Positions 7,554-17,465 of a stretch of DNA of 64,000 nucleotides are shown piece after piece. Within the stretch, counting starts at the first letter, position 1, and every line of letters starts with the position of its first letter. Source of the DNA: Caloramator proteoclasticus DSM 10124. Lineage in GTDB: Bacteria > Bacillota > Clostridia > Clostridiales > Caloramatoraceae. The DNA is taken from positions 1 to 64,000 of the forward strand of contig NZ_FQVG01000006.1 in the NCBI RefSeq assembly GCF_900129265.1, read 5' to 3'. Made by a program: the position numbers and the translations under genes. A model generated the notes under the pieces. It was not told the origin of the DNA, did not search any database, and saw only the letters and a list, made by a program, of their open reading frames with translations.

Positions 7554-7841
7554 ATGAGAAAGTACGAAGCACTATATGTTTTAGCACCAAATTTAACTGA
7601 AGAAGAAATAAAGGCAAATGTAGAGAAGTTCAAGAATGTTGTTGTTAATGGTGGTGGAGAAGTAGAAAACATAGACGAGTGGGGCAAGAGAAAGCTTGCT
7701 TATGAAATAAACCACGTTAACGAAGGATACTATGTACTTATGAACTTCTCAGCTAATTCCGAACTACCAATGGAATTAGACAGAGTGCTAAGAATCTCCG
7801 ATAGCGTTATAAGACATCTTGTTGTTAATTTACAAAAGTAA
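7554..7841 (+). CDS. rpsF: 30S ribosomal protein S6
   Basis: The 95-residue protein MRKYEALYVLAPNL... with WGKRKLAYEINHVNEGYYVLMNF is a standard full-length S6. It pairs with S18 on the 30S platform. It is first in the conserved rpsF-ssb-rpsR operon and lies behind a likely autoregulatory leader; GGAGGAGG precedes the ATG. Confidence 0.98.
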   Translation: MRKYEALYVLAPNLTEEEIKANVEKFKNVVVNGGGEVENIDEWGKRKLAYEINHVNEGYYVLMNFSANSELPMELDRVLRISDSVIRHLVVNLQK

Positions 7842-7860
7842 TTTTTAGGTGGTGTTTAAA

Positions 7861-8304
7861 TTGAATAAAGTTATTTTAATTGGCAGATTGACAAAGGACC
7901 CTGAACTTAGATTTACAGCTGGGTCTGGTATTGCCGTAGCCACCTTTACTGTTGCAGTAGACAGGAATTACGTAAGTCAAAGTGGACAAAGAGAGGCAGA
8001 TTTCATACCAGTTATTTGCTGGAGAAAACTTGCTGAAAATGTTGCAAACAACCTGGGAAAAGGAAGGCTTGTGGCAGTATCTGGGTCTATTCAGACAAGA
8101 AAATATCAGGCTCAAGATGGTAGCACAAGATATGTAACAGAGGTTGTTGCAGAAGAGGTTAAATTTTTAGATTGGCCAAAGGACGGAGGTTCGGCACAAA
8201 GAGGAGCTTCAGGCATGTACGGCCAAAGTTATGAATCTCCAATTGATGATTATAACGGTGGAGATTTTATTCCAGTTGATGGAGAGGAAGAAGTTCCATT
8301 CTAG
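7861..8304 (+). CDS. ssb: single-stranded DNA-binding protein
   Basis: The 147-residue protein has an OB-fold at residues 1-105 ([32 protein letters not shown]). A Gly-rich linker follows, then the acidic tail ending DGEEEVPF, which recruits replication partners. TTG 7861 gives the usual family N-terminus and lies eight bases after AGGTGG; two upstream GTG codons overlap that site. It lies in the rpsF-rpsR operon. Confidence 0.97.
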   Translation: MNKVILIGRLTKDPELRFTAGSGIAVATFTVAVDRNYVSQSGQREADFIPVICWRKLAENVANNLGKGRLVAVSGSIQTRKYQAQDGSTRYVTEVVAEEVKFLDWPKDGGSAQRGASGMYGQSYESPIDDYNGGDFIPVDGEEEVPF

Positions 8305-8334
8305 TCTAATTCTTGAGGTAAGGAGGGTAGAAAG

Positions 8335-8574
8335 ATGGCAAACGCAAAAGGAAACTTTAAGCAAAGAAAGAAAAAGAGAGTATGTGCTTTCTGTATGGAT
8401 AAAGTTGAATACATCGATTACAAGGATGTAGCAAAACTTAAGAAGTACATCACAGAAAGAGGAAAGATTCTTCCAAAGAGAATCACAGGAAACTGTGCAA
8501 AGCATCAAAGAGAGCTTACAATAGCAATAAAGAGAGCAAGAAATATAGCTCTTCTTCCATATACAGCAGAATAA
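8335..8574 (+). CDS. rpsR: 30S ribosomal protein S18
   Basis: The 79-residue protein has a basic N-terminus ([23 protein letters not shown]) and [16 protein letters not shown], typical of S18. The CxxC pair in the N-terminus suggests the zinc-binding form. It is last in the operon and is followed at once by a terminator. Confidence 0.98.
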   Translation: MANAKGNFKQRKKKRVCAFCMDKVEYIDYKDVAKLKKYITERGKILPKRITGNCAKHQRELTIAIKRARNIALLPYTAE

Positions 8575-8576
8575 TA

Positions 8577-8605
8577 AAGTGCCTAAATTTTAGGCACTTT
8601 TTCTT
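8577..8605 (+). terminator. terminator of rpsF-ssb-rpsR operon
   Basis: AAAGTGCCTAAA pairs with TTTAGGCACTTT, followed by TTC and more T. Confidence 0.88.
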
Positions 8606-8633
8606 TTTACAATAATAATAAATATGCTATAAT
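8606..8633 (+). promoter_or_regulatory. sigma-A promoter of the mazG-like/yybS/gdpP operon
   Basis: TTTACA and TATAAT (8628-8633) with 16-base spacing lie just after the rpsR terminator. Confidence 0.65.
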
Positions 8634-8672
8634 TGTATTAATGTAGACATAGAAATTTTTGGGGGGGTTTAT

Positions 8673-8996
8673 ATGTTTAATGCCGAAGAACTAAATATAT
8701 TGGATAATATAAAACTCATAGAGAATTATAAAGCATTTTTACTTTCATCTGTTGCAGACCTTTTTACAAGTATGGCAAAGGGAAATAAATCAAGCACGGA
8801 TGAAATAACAGATGAATTGTCAGAAATAATAATATTATCCTATATGCTTGGAAGAAGATTGGGTATAAGCTTTTCGGAAATAGATGAAAAGGTAATAAAG
8901 AAGCTAAAGCTTGGTCTTTTAAAGGAGGAGGCAGATACACAATATCAAGATTGTGCAAAGCTTATATCATACATTAGAGAAGGAAGAGAGGTCTGA
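8673..8996 (+). CDS. MazG-like family protein
   Basis: The 107-residue all-helical protein has DELSEIIILSYMLGRRLGISFSEID, which resembles the second half of the MazG/dUTPase-like fold; the first-helix EExxE metal motif of active MazG is not evident. Similar genes precede yybS in Clostridia. It may be a housekeeping nucleotide hydrolase or a non-catalytic relative. It ends two bases before yybS, so the genes are co-transcribed. Confidence 0.65.
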   Translation: MFNAEELNILDNIKLIENYKAFLLSSVADLFTSMAKGNKSSTDEITDELSEIIILSYMLGRRLGISFSEIDEKVIKKLKLGLLKEEADTQYQDCAKLISYIREGREV

Positions 8997-8998
8997 TT

Positions 8999-9961
8999 AT
9001 GCAAAATAGAACATCCACTCGTTCAATTGTAGAAGCAGGTTTATTGACTGCAATAAATGTTGTATTAATATTAGCAAGTATATATGTTCCATTTTTATAT
9101 TTTGTAGGAATATTTTTATGGCCTATACCTATAGCACTTACGTTTTTAAGACATAATTTTAAATATAGTTTATTATCTGTTATTGCAACAGGTGCAATTG
9201 TTGCCTTTACAGTTGATCCGATTACTGCTGTTTCTTTTGCTATAATCTATGGTGCACTTGGACTTGTGATGGGGTATTGTATAAAAAAACAAAAGTCAGT
9301 TATTACGACCTTTACTTTTATGTCTATAGTTGTGTTTATATCAACAGCAGTGCTTATTAAACTATCTAATTTAATTTTAGGTCAGGATATACTAAAATCA
9401 ATGATACAGATGTTAGATGAGTCAGTAAAAATAACTAAAGAAATATATGGCGGATTAGGTGTACCACAAGAACAGATAGATTTACTTTTAAAGAAGCTAA
9501 TACCAAGTCCAGATATTATTATAATGGTATTTCCAGTTACTATGCTTTTATATTCATTAATGAGTGCCCTTGTAAGTTATCTATTTGCATATAAAATATT
9601 TAATAGATTTGGCTATAAGGTAGAAAAAATAAAACCACTCTCACAGTGGTATATTCCTGTTAAGCTTGCAACAGCAATATTAGTTATTGTATTGGTGAGT
9701 TTTATTCTTGTTGTAACTAAATTTCCAAATGCATTATCATATTACTATAATGCACAAATTTTATTTAGTTTTGTATTTACTATAAATGGTATTGCAGCGG
9801 TTGATTTTTATTTTATAAAAAGAGAAATGAAGGGATTTTTAAGGTTTTTAATAATCTTCTTTATTATGACTTCACCACTTTCAAATATTATATTTATAAT
9901 AGGTATAATGGATTATATATTTAATTACAGGAAACTTGATTATAAAAGAATAAGAAAATAA
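8999..9961 (+). CDS. yybS: DUF2232 / YybS family membrane protein
   Basis: The 320-residue protein has about eight hydrophobic segments, starting RSIVEAGLLTAINVVLIL. The fold resembles energy-coupling S components. YybS has no firm function but sits before gdpP and rplI across Firmicutes, as here. It starts two bases after the MazG-like gene. Confidence 0.82.
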   Translation: MQNRTSTRSIVEAGLLTAINVVLILASIYVPFLYFVGIFLWPIPIALTFLRHNFKYSLLSVIATGAIVAFTVDPITAVSFAIIYGALGLVMGYCIKKQKSVITTFTFMSIVVFISTAVLIKLSNLILGQDILKSMIQMLDESVKITKEIYGGLGVPQEQIDLLLKKLIPSPDIIIMVFPVTMLLYSLMSALVSYLFAYKIFNRFGYKVEKIKPLSQWYIPVKLATAILVIVLVSFILVVTKFPNALSYYYNAQILFSFVFTINGIAAVDFYFIKREMKGFLRFLIIFFIMTSPLSNIIFIIGIMDYIFNYRKLDYKRIRK

Positions 9962-9985
9962 AAATTCCTCGCAGGAGGAGATATT

Positions 9986-11968
9986 ATGGATAATAAATTT
10001 TATAGATTTTTTCCTAATACTAAACTTTATATGTTTTTTATAGCAGTTCTATTAGCCTTATTAATGTTTTATAACTATCCTATAGGAATAATAGGATTAG
10101 TTTTTTATGCTTATCTTATTTACTATAATCTAAAGATAAATAAAATAAGGAGTCAGGAGTTTTCTAAGTTTGTAGAGACTCTTTCGGCTGACATTGACAT
10201 TGCTGGTAAGAACACACTATCCAAAATTCCTATTCCTCTTGTTATAGTAGATAGTAGTGGTAAAATACTTTGGGCAAATTCTCTTTTTTATATGAATACA
10301 AAAATAAATTTGTATGGTAAAGATATTAGGGATTTTATTGGAAATTTTGATTCAAGTTTAATATTAAAAAATAAAGAGCATTTCTTTGAAAAGGTGATAA
10401 TAAAAGATAAAATATTTAACGTTTTGGTAAGTCCTGTTGAGGCAGAGAAGGAAAAGGATAGATATATATTTTTATTATATTTTATTGACTATACTAATTA
10501 TTATACTTTATATGATATGTATAATGAGAAAAAATCAATTGTAGCACTTTTAGAGGTTGATAATTTTGATGAGGTTATTAAAAGTACAGAGGATATAAAT
10601 AGGCCTACACTTCTTGCAGAGATTGATAACAGGATAAATGCATTTGCCTATTCTATAGATGCTCTAATTAGAAAATATGATAACTATAAATATATATTAG
10701 TTTTTGAAAATCATCATTTTGATACATTAGTAGAAAATAAATTTGATATATTAGACAAGATAAGAGAAATCGATGTTGGTAATAAAATACCTGTAACATT
10801 AAGTATTGGTTTAGGTAGAAATGGAGAAACAATAGCAAAAACCCATCAATTTGCAGTAGCAGCAAAGGATCTGGCATTAGGTAGGGGAGGAGACCAAGCT
10901 GTTGTTAAAGACGGTGATAGGTTATCCTTCTATGGAGGAAAGACAAAAGAGGTGGAAAAAAGAACAAGGGTTAGGGCAAGAGTTATAGCCCACGCAATTT
11001 CAGATTTGATAGAACAAACAGATGAAGTTGTAATTATGGGACACGAAGTTCCAGATATAGATTGTTTAGGGGCTTCTCTTGGTATGTATAGGGGAGTAAA
11101 GCTTTGTGGTAAAGATGCCTATATTGTTTTAAATACAGTTAATAGCTCAATTGAAAAAATGATGGAGAAGGTAATAAGGTCAGGACATTACAATGGAGTT
11201 TTTATAAAAAATGAAATAGCATTGCAAAAAGTTATGGCAGGTGCACTCTTGATTATAGTAGATGTTCATAGAAGGAGCCTATTGGAGTGTCCTGAACTTG
11301 TAGATTATGCAAAAAACATAGTAATAATTGACCATCATAGAAAGAGTGCTGATTTTATAGAAAATGCGACTATGAATTATATAGAACCATATGCAAGTTC
11401 AACCTGTGAACTTGTTACAGAAATACTTCAATATCTAAAGGAAAAGCCCCAGATTGAACAATTAGAGCTTCAAGCTCTTATGGCTGGTATATATATGGAC
11501 ACTAAGAATTTTTCCTTTAAAACAGGTGTTAGGACCTTTGAAGCTGCAGGGTTTTTAAAGAAAAACGGTGCAGATATAATAGAGGTTAAAAAGCTGTTTA
11601 TGGATGATTTAGAGACATATAGGGAAAGGACAAAATTAGTTGCAAGTGCAGAAATAAATGATAAAATAGCAATTGCAGTATATGATGGTACAGTTAAAAA
11701 CCATTTAGTTATACCTCAGGCTGCAGATGAGCTTCTAACCTTAGAAGGTGTTGAGGCCTCCTTTGTGCTTGCAAAAGTAGATAATGAGGTTATAATAAGT
11801 GGAAGGTCCTTAGGTAATATAAATGTGCAATTAATATTAGAAAACTTAGGTGGAGGAGGCCATATGACTATAGCTGGTGCTCAGCTAAATAATGTAGATA
11901 TAGAGGATGCAAAGAAATTGCTTTTAGAATCAATAAAAAAATACTGTAAGGAGAGTGACGAAAGATGA
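9986..11968 (+). CDS. gdpP: cyclic-di-AMP phosphodiesterase GdpP
   Basis: The 660-residue membrane enzyme hydrolyses the second messenger c-di-AMP. Domains in order: two membrane helices (about 12-50), a degenerate PAS domain (70-155), a degenerate GGDEF domain (175-300), DHH (340-500) with [12 protein letters not shown] and IIDHHRK, and DHHA1 (580-655) ending in a [11 protein letters not shown] motif. The metal-binding DHH residues are intact, so it should be active. It overlaps rplI by four bases. Confidence 0.96.
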   Translation: MDNKFYRFFPNTKLYMFFIAVLLALLMFYNYPIGIIGLVFYAYLIYYNLKINKIRSQEFSKFVETLSADIDIAGKNTLSKIPIPLVIVDSSGKILWANSLFYMNTKINLYGKDIRDFIGNFDSSLILKNKEHFFEKVIIKDKIFNVLVSPVEAEKEKDRYIFLLYFIDYTNYYTLYDMYNEKKSIVALLEVDNFDEVIKSTEDINRPTLLAEIDNRINAFAYSIDALIRKYDNYKYILVFENHHFDTLVENKFDILDKIREIDVGNKIPVTLSIGLGRNGETIAKTHQFAVAAKDLALGRGGDQAVVKDGDRLSFYGGKTKEVEKRTRVRARVIAHAISDLIEQTDEVVIMGHEVPDIDCLGASLGMYRGVKLCGKDAYIVLNTVNSSIEKMMEKVIRSGHYNGVFIKNEIALQKVMAGALLIIVDVHRRSLLECPELVDYAKNIVIIDHHRKSADFIENATMNYIEPYASSTCELVTEILQYLKEKPQIEQLELQALMAGIYMDTKNFSFKTGVRTFEAAGFLKKNGADIIEVKKLFMDDLETYRERTKLVASAEINDKIAIAVYDGTVKNHLVIPQAADELLTLEGVEASFVLAKVDNEVIISGRSLGNINVQLILENLGGGGHMTIAGAQLNNVDIEDAKKLLLESIKKYCKESDER

Positions 11969-12411
11969 AGGTAATATTAAAGGCTGATATTAAGGGTGTA
12001 GGTAAAAAGGATGAGGTTATAAATGTATCTGATGGATATGCAAGAAATTTTTTATTCCCAAAGAAACTTGCAGTAGAAGCAACAGAGGGTAATTTAAGGG
12101 TTTTAGAGGAACAAAAGGCTAAGGAAGCAGAGAAGAAAAGAGAAGAGATAAAAGCTGCACAGGAACTTGCAAAGAAGCTTTCTACATTAACTGTTGAAGT
12201 TGCTGTTAAGGTTGGAGATAATGGAAAGATTTTTGGTTCAGTTACATCAAAGGATATAGCAGATGCATTAAAGAAGCAACATAATATAGATATTGATAAA
12301 AAGAAGATAGATTTACCAGAAGCTATAAAGATTGCTGGAGTATATACTGTTGATGTAAAAGTATATCCAGAGGTTACAGGAAAGCTAAAGGTATCTATTT
12401 TACAAAAATAG
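11965..12411 (+). CDS. rplI: 50S ribosomal protein L9
   Basis: The 148-residue protein has the N-terminal RNA-binding domain ([31 protein letters not shown]), a long Ala/Glu/Lys helix (about 45-78) and a C-terminal domain with [14 protein letters not shown]. It has the usual length and overlaps the gdpP stop as ATGA. Confidence 0.98.
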   Translation: MKVILKADIKGVGKKDEVINVSDGYARNFLFPKKLAVEATEGNLRVLEEQKAKEAEKKREEIKAAQELAKKLSTLTVEVAVKVGDNGKIFGSVTSKDIADALKKQHNIDIDKKKIDLPEAIKIAGVYTVDVKVYPEVTGKLKVSILQK

Positions 12412-12425
12412 AGAGGAGTATTTGA

Positions 12426-14297
12426 TTGAATAAAAATAACTTAGCAGTTGATTTAAAAAATAACTTTACAAATATGATGAATGACATCGATGTTCAAGTT
12501 GAAGCACTTAAGGAACTACTAAACAAACTATATGGTGAAAAGTATCTTAATGATGTCCTAAAAAAATTGAATTTAAAGAAACAGTATAAGAGTGATAAAG
12601 TAGAGGAAAAGATATATGTTTTACAGAGGTTAATTTTAAAAAAGGATGATTATATAGATAATCCAATTGAATGCCTTCAAGAAATAAAAAAAGAGCTTTC
12701 TAAGAAGATAGCATTAAGACACGTTGAGGATGAAATTGATCAAGAGGTTGAAAAGTATCTTCTTGAAAAACAAGACAAGCTTATAGAGGAAGTAAAATTG
12801 AGTATAATCAAAAAGAAAAATGGTGCAGAAAACAGTAAGACATTAAAAAAGCTTGTGGAATTACAAAAGTTTGATACAATTAAACTTTCAAAGTCAATAA
12901 TGGAGTTTTTAAGACCTGAAAATAAGGATGAGATTGTAGGACAAGAGAGGGCCTTAACTGCACTTGTATCAAAGCTTTGTTCACCATATCCGCAGCATAT
13001 AATACTTTATGGCCCTCCAGGTGTTGGAAAAACTACAGCTGCAAGATTGGCATTAAAGATTGCAAAGGAATTTAAAACATCTGTATTTAATAATGATGCA
13101 CCATTTGTAGAAGTTGATGGAACAACATTAAGATGGGATCCAAGAGAGATAACAAGCCCACTTTTAGGTTCTGTACACGATCCTATCTATCAGGGGGCAA
13201 AGAGGGATTTTATTGAAACAGGAATTCCAGAACCAAAGCTTGGACTTGTAACTAAGGCACACGGTGGAGTTCTCTTTATTGATGAAATTGGAGAAATGGA
13301 TGAAATGCTTCAAAATAAGCTTTTAAAGGTTTTAGAGGACAAAAGAGTGGAGTTTTCATCATCATATTATGATCCTGATGATGAGAGTGTACCTCTTTAT
13401 ATAAAGAAACTTTTTAATGAAGGAGCACCTGCGGATTTTGTATTGATTGGTGCTACAACAAGAGATCCAAGCGAAATAAACCCTGCATTAAGGTCAAGAT
13501 GTGCAGAGGTCTACTTTGAACCTTTAACAAAAAAGCATATAAGACAAATTGTTTTAAATGCGGCAAACAAGTTAAAAATTAAAATAGAAGAAGGGGCAGT
13601 AGATGCAATAAGTGAATATACCCTTGAAGGAAGAAAGGCAGTAAATATACTTGCAGATGTATATGGGTATGTTGTACAAAAGAGAGGAACAGAAAATATT
13701 ACAATAACTCTTCAGGATGTATATGACGTCGCAGCACTATCAAGATTAACGCCTCAGTTTAAAAACTATTCAAAGGAATCTAAGGAGATAGGAAAGACCT
13801 ATGGACTTGGCGTATATGGATTTTTAGGTTCTGTTCTTGAAATAGAGGCAGTTGCCTTTAAAAAGGATTCACCTTCTGGTATTGTTAGGTTTAACGATAC
13901 TGCAGGAACTATGGCAAAGGATTCTGTGTTTAATGCAGCAACAGTAATTAGGCAGATTACTGGTGAAGATTTATCAAATTATGATGTTCACGTTAATGTA
14001 GTAGGTGGAGGTAATATAGATGGCCCTTCAGCAGGACTTGCAATAACACTTGCTATTTTAAGTGCAGTTGAGGAAAAGCCTCTAAGACAGGATGTAGCAA
14101 TAACAGGTGAAATATCATTAACAGGAAGTATAAAGCCTGTTGGAGGTATACCTGAGAAAATATATGGAGCTCTTCAGGGAGGAATAAAAAATATTATTAT
14201 TCCAAAGGAAAATATGAAGGATGTTCCTATAAATGTTGAAGAGGTTAATATAATACCTGTAGACCATATAAAAGAAGTACTTGATATTGTATATTAG
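12426..14297 (+). CDS. lonC: Lon-family ATP-dependent protease (LonC/LonB-like)
   Basis: The 623-residue protein lacks the long N-terminal substrate domain of LonA and has instead a helical N-terminus (1-165). The AAA+ domain carries Walker A GPPGVGKTT near 198 and Walker B GGVLFIDEIGEMDE. The C-terminal protease domain has the catalytic Ser in DGPSAGLAI and the Lys in PVGGIPEKIYGA. It sits between rplI and dnaB as in many Clostridia. LonC proteins can be ATP-independent, but both Walker motifs look intact here. The start is TTG 12426 after GAGAGGAG. Confidence 0.85.
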   Translation: MNKNNLAVDLKNNFTNMMNDIDVQVEALKELLNKLYGEKYLNDVLKKLNLKKQYKSDKVEEKIYVLQRLILKKDDYIDNPIECLQEIKKELSKKIALRHVEDEIDQEVEKYLLEKQDKLIEEVKLSIIKKKNGAENSKTLKKLVELQKFDTIKLSKSIMEFLRPENKDEIVGQERALTALVSKLCSPYPQHIILYGPPGVGKTTAARLALKIAKEFKTSVFNNDAPFVEVDGTTLRWDPREITSPLLGSVHDPIYQGAKRDFIETGIPEPKLGLVTKAHGGVLFIDEIGEMDEMLQNKLLKVLEDKRVEFSSSYYDPDDESVPLYIKKLFNEGAPADFVLIGATTRDPSEINPALRSRCAEVYFEPLTKKHIRQIVLNAANKLKIKIEEGAVDAISEYTLEGRKAVNILADVYGYVVQKRGTENITITLQDVYDVAALSRLTPQFKNYSKESKEIGKTYGLGVYGFLGSVLEIEAVAFKKDSPSGIVRFNDTAGTMAKDSVFNAATVIRQITGEDLSNYDVHVNVVGGGNIDGPSAGLAITLAILSAVEEKPLRQDVAITGEISLTGSIKPVGGIPEKIYGALQGGIKNIIIPKENMKDVPINVEEVNIIPVDHIKEVLDIVY

Positions 14298-14461
14298 GAG
14301 GCAGGTAACAGCTAAAATAATTTTATAAAAAATTAAAAAACTCTATATACGATTGATAAAAATACGGAACAAATTTTAAGAAATTGGGACAGAGATAATA
14401 GACTAAAACCTGCTTATATTGAACCATCTGGATTTAGATATTATTAAGGAGCTGACTGAAA

Positions 14462-15646
14462 ATGATTAAAACATACAAAGTTATGCTACTTCCAAACAAC
14501 AAACAGAAGACAAAATTGTTTGAGTGTGCTTCTGTTGCAAGATGGGCATATAACTTTGCATTAGTACAAGAGCAAATTAACTATAAAAATGGAGGCAGGT
14601 TTTTAGATGATAAAGAGTTAAGAAAAAGATTAACACAGCTTAAACAAACAGAAAAATATAAATGGCTTAACAGTTATTCAAATAACATAACAAAACAAGC
14701 TATAAAGGATGCCTGCATAGCATTTAAAAATTTCTTTGAAGGTAGAAGTAAATTTCCAAAGTTTAAGAGTAAAAAGCGAAGTAAACAAAGTTTTTATCAA
14801 GATACAGATAAAATAGTTATAACAGAAACTCAAGTTAAATTAGAAAAATTAGCTACCTCTAAAAAGAAAAACAAACAAAAGCTAAACTGGATTAGGTTAG
14901 CTGAAACAAATAGAATACCAATATGAAAAAACATTAAATATTCTAATCCAAGAGTAACATTTGATGGACTTAATTGGTGGTTAAGTGTTGGTGTTGAAAT
15001 ACAAGAAACAGTAGATAGGAACTACACAGAAGGAATAGGTATAGATTTAGGTGTAAAGGATTTAGCAATAGTTAGCACAGGAGAGAAGTTTAAAAACATA
15101 AATAAATCTAACAAAGTAAAGAAACTTGAAAAAAGACTTAAAAGATTACAAAGGAAACTTTCTAAAAAGTATGAAATAAACAAAATCCAGATAGAGGGAG
15201 GTGAAATCCGTTACAGAAAAACTAAAAACATTAAAAAGTTAGAATTCCTTGTTTTAAAGACACGAAGAAGGCTTAAAAATATAAGGCATAATTATATTCA
15301 TAAGATAACTACATCATTGGTGAGAACCAAGCCAGAGTATGTAGTTATGGAGAGTTTAAATACTTGTGGAATGCTAAAAAATAAAAAGTTATCAAAATCA
15401 ATACAAGAACAGCTATTCTACGAATTTAAAAGGCAGGTGGAATATAAGTGTGCCTTAAGTGGAATTAAGTTTATACTTGTAGATAGATTTTATCCATCAA
15501 GCAAAACTTGTAGCAAATGTGGACACATAAAAGGCAATTTATCCTTGACAGATAGAGTATTCATATGTGATGAATGTGGCTACATTATAGATAGAGATTT
15601 AAATGCAAGTATAAATCTTAAAAACTATGGCAAATCAATAGCATAG
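14462..15646 (+). pseudogene. tnpB: tnpB RNA-guided nuclease gene with one in-frame TGA
   Basis: One open frame of 394 codons is interrupted only by TGA at 14924-14926; the sequence before (IRLAETNRIPI) and after (KNIKYSNPRVTFDGLNWW) is contiguous TnpB. The second part keeps all three RuvC acidic residues, in GIDLGVKDLAI, YVVMESLN and DRDLNASINLK. It also keeps the zinc ribbon CSKCGHI...CDECGY. The simplest reading is a single nonsense mutation (for example GGA to TGA). TnpB is the programmable nuclease that maintains IS605-type elements. A GTG at 15317 starts a shorter open stretch but lacks the first catalytic Asp. Confidence 0.88.
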
Positions 15647-15785
15647 CACTAAAAGCAACTATTGATATGTACCCATACGTTAGTGGGGAATTTAAGCCTT
15701 TGGAGTGTCAAATAAACACAAGTAGGTTTAGCCGAAAGTGGACACGATGAACAAGGAAGGAAACATAAACTTTGTAAAGTTTTAT
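15560..15785 (+). ncRNA. putative omega (guide) RNA at the tnpB 3' end
   Basis: TnpB systems make a guide RNA from the 3' end of tnpB through the element end. Here the tail holds TAGTGGGGAATTTAAGCC, GCCGAAAGTGGACACGATGA and a final AACTTTG/TAAAGTT hairpin, in the position and style of such RNAs. The guide would begin just past the right end, in the dnaB leader. Boundaries are approximate and activity is doubtful given the broken tnpB. Confidence 0.5.
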
Positions 15786-15808
15786 AAGTTTTCTGTAACG
15801 GTGAGGAA

Positions 15809-17143
15809 ATGGAAGCACAGTTAAGAGTTCCTCCACATAATATTGAGGCAGAACAGTCTGTACTTGGTGCGATGATAATAGAAAATGATGTTATATATGA
15901 AGTTTCTGAAATATTAACTGGTGATGAGTTTTATAAAGAGGGACATAAGGTTTTATATAAAACAATAATGGAAATACACAATGATGGTAAGCCGGTTGAT
16001 ATGATAACATTAATTGATACTTTAAAGGGAAGAGACCTGCTTGAGGTGGTTGGAGGAATTTCTTATATAAGTGACCTTATTTCCTCAGTACCTACAGTAT
16101 CAAATGCAAAACATTATGCAAAAATAGTTGAGGAAAAGTATCTATTAAGGAGTTTAATTTCTGCATCTCATAGAATTATGGATAAATGTTATAATGAACA
16201 GGATGATGTAGAAGAGGTTTTAAGTGATGCAGAAAAGAGTATATTTGATATATCACAAAAAAAGAAAAATGAGGATTTTGAATCAATAAAGCCTATACTT
16301 GAGAGAAGCTTTGAACAAATAGAGCACGTATATAAATTTAGGGGAGATACAACAGGAATAGCCTCAGGGTTTATAGATTTAGACAGAAAAACATCGGGCT
16401 TTCAAAAGGGAGACTTTATACTTGTTGCAGCAAGACCATCAATGGGTAAGACTGCATTTGTATTGAATATTGCACTACACGCTGCTTTAAGGGAAGGAAA
16501 AAGTGTTGCAATATTTAGTCTTGAGATGTCTAAGGAACAACTTGTATACAGAATGCTCTGTGCTGAGGCAAATGTAGATATGCTAAAGCTTAGAACAGGA
16601 GAACTTGATGATGAAGACTGGCTAAGACTTGCAAGAGCAGCAAGCCCTATGGCAAAGGCATCAATATTTATTGATGATACACCAGGTATTTCTATAATGG
16701 AGATGCGTTCTAAGTGTAGAAGACTTAAGATGGAAAAGGGTCTTGATTTAATAATGGTAGACTACCTTCAACTTATGAGTGGAGGTAAAAAATCTGAAAG
16801 TAGACAGCAGGAGGTTTCTGAAATATCAAGGTCCCTAAAGGCTATTGCAAAGGAGATGAATGCACCTGTAATTGCACTTTCACAGCTATCTCGTGCACCT
16901 GAGGCAAGAGCTGACCATAGACCAATACTATCTGACCTTAGAGAATCAGGTTCTATTGAGCAGGATGCCGACCTTGTTATGTTTTTATATAGAGATGAAT
17001 ACTATAATAAGGAATCAGAAAAGAAGAACATTGCAGAAGTTATAATAGCAAAACAAAGAAATGGTCCAACTGGAACAGTTGAACTTGCTTGGCTTGGACA
17101 ATATACTAAGTTTGGAAATCTTGATAGGTATCATAATGTATAA
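15809..17143 (+). CDS. dnaB: replicative DNA helicase DnaB
   Basis: The 444-residue hexameric helicase of the fork has an N-terminal helical domain (residues 5-105, PHNIEAEQSVLGAM), a linker, and a RecA-like motor with Walker A ARPSMGKTAF near 208. Later motor motifs follow (LIMVDYLQLM, SQLSRAPE, DLRESGSIEQDAD). It is normal length without intein. The start ATG 15809 lies after GGTGAGG. The tnpB element sits directly upstream, so its transcription from the rplI-lonC unit may be altered. Confidence 0.97.
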   Translation: MEAQLRVPPHNIEAEQSVLGAMIIENDVIYEVSEILTGDEFYKEGHKVLYKTIMEIHNDGKPVDMITLIDTLKGRDLLEVVGGISYISDLISSVPTVSNAKHYAKIVEEKYLLRSLISASHRIMDKCYNEQDDVEEVLSDAEKSIFDISQKKKNEDFESIKPILERSFEQIEHVYKFRGDTTGIASGFIDLDRKTSGFQKGDFILVAARPSMGKTAFVLNIALHAALREGKSVAIFSLEMSKEQLVYRMLCAEANVDMLKLRTGELDDEDWLRLARAASPMAKASIFIDDTPGISIMEMRSKCRRLKMEKGLDLIMVDYLQLMSGGKKSESRQQEVSEISRSLKAIAKEMNAPVIALSQLSRAPEARADHRPILSDLRESGSIEQDADLVMFLYRDEYYNKESEKKNIAEVIIAKQRNGPTGTVELAWLGQYTKFGNLDRYHNV

Positions 17144-17149
17144 GAAAAC

Positions 17150-17172
17150 AAAAGGTTATTGTAACCTTTTCA
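17150..17172 (+). terminator. terminator of dnaB
   Basis: AAAAGGTTA and TAACCTTTT pair around TTG. It is the hairpin immediately left of nested-hairpin copy 2. Confidence 0.65.
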
Positions 17173-17198
17173 GGCTGTTGAAAAAATGATGTATTGAT

Positions 17199-17409
17199 AG
17201 CCCCATGAAAGATTTTAAGGCATTCGTTCATTTCACTAAGCAAATCTAAGCTTTTCTTTGTTTAAAAAAGTCCTACCCTCGCGATGCCCTCGTCCTTGAG
17301 GGCCGCTCAGCTCGGCACGTCCTGTGCCGAATTATGGACTTTTTCAAAGTCGAAAAGCAAGATTTGCTAAAGTTTATGAAAGAGCCTAATAAAATCCTTT
17401 CATGGGGCC
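17199..17409 (+). repeat. nested-hairpin intergenic element, copy 2 (full length)
   Basis: This 211-base element folds on itself almost end to end. Its outer stem is AGCCCCATGAAA...TTTCATGGGGC. The next helices are AGGCATTCGTTCAT with ATGAAAGAGCCT, then AGCAAATCTAAGCTTTTC with GAAAAGCAAGATTTGCT, then AAAAAGTCC with GGACTTTTT. The GC-rich core carries two small hairpins: GCCCTC/GAGGGC at 17286-17303, and TCGGCAC/GTGCCGA at 17312-17330. Their loops are GTCCTT and GTCCT. The core is about 90 percent identical to the inverted copy at 56777-56990. It has no plausible protein. It fills the gap between dnaB and the convergent nadE. Confidence 0.9.
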
Positions 17410-17465
17410 TTTAAAAATCAAACTACAAGGTTTCTAACACCTTTTGTTTATTTTTTTATACGCTT

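Larger units (their letters stand above)
14300..15790 (+). mobile_element. IS200/IS605-group element carrying only tnpB (no tnpA)
   Basis: The gap between lonC and dnaB is filled by a tnpB-only element. The left 160 bases before tnpB are AT-rich and non-coding. The right end after the tnpB stop holds the structured tail typical of these elements. No Y1 transposase gene is present, so it depends on one elsewhere. The exact ends were not fixed; the right end lies close to the dnaB ribosome site. Confidence 0.75.

Noticed and set aside
14924-14926. TGA in tnpB as a recoded selenocysteine or tryptophan codon
   Set aside because: It falls in a non-catalytic linker, TnpB has no selenocysteine, and TGA is used as a normal stop elsewhere (for example gdpP).
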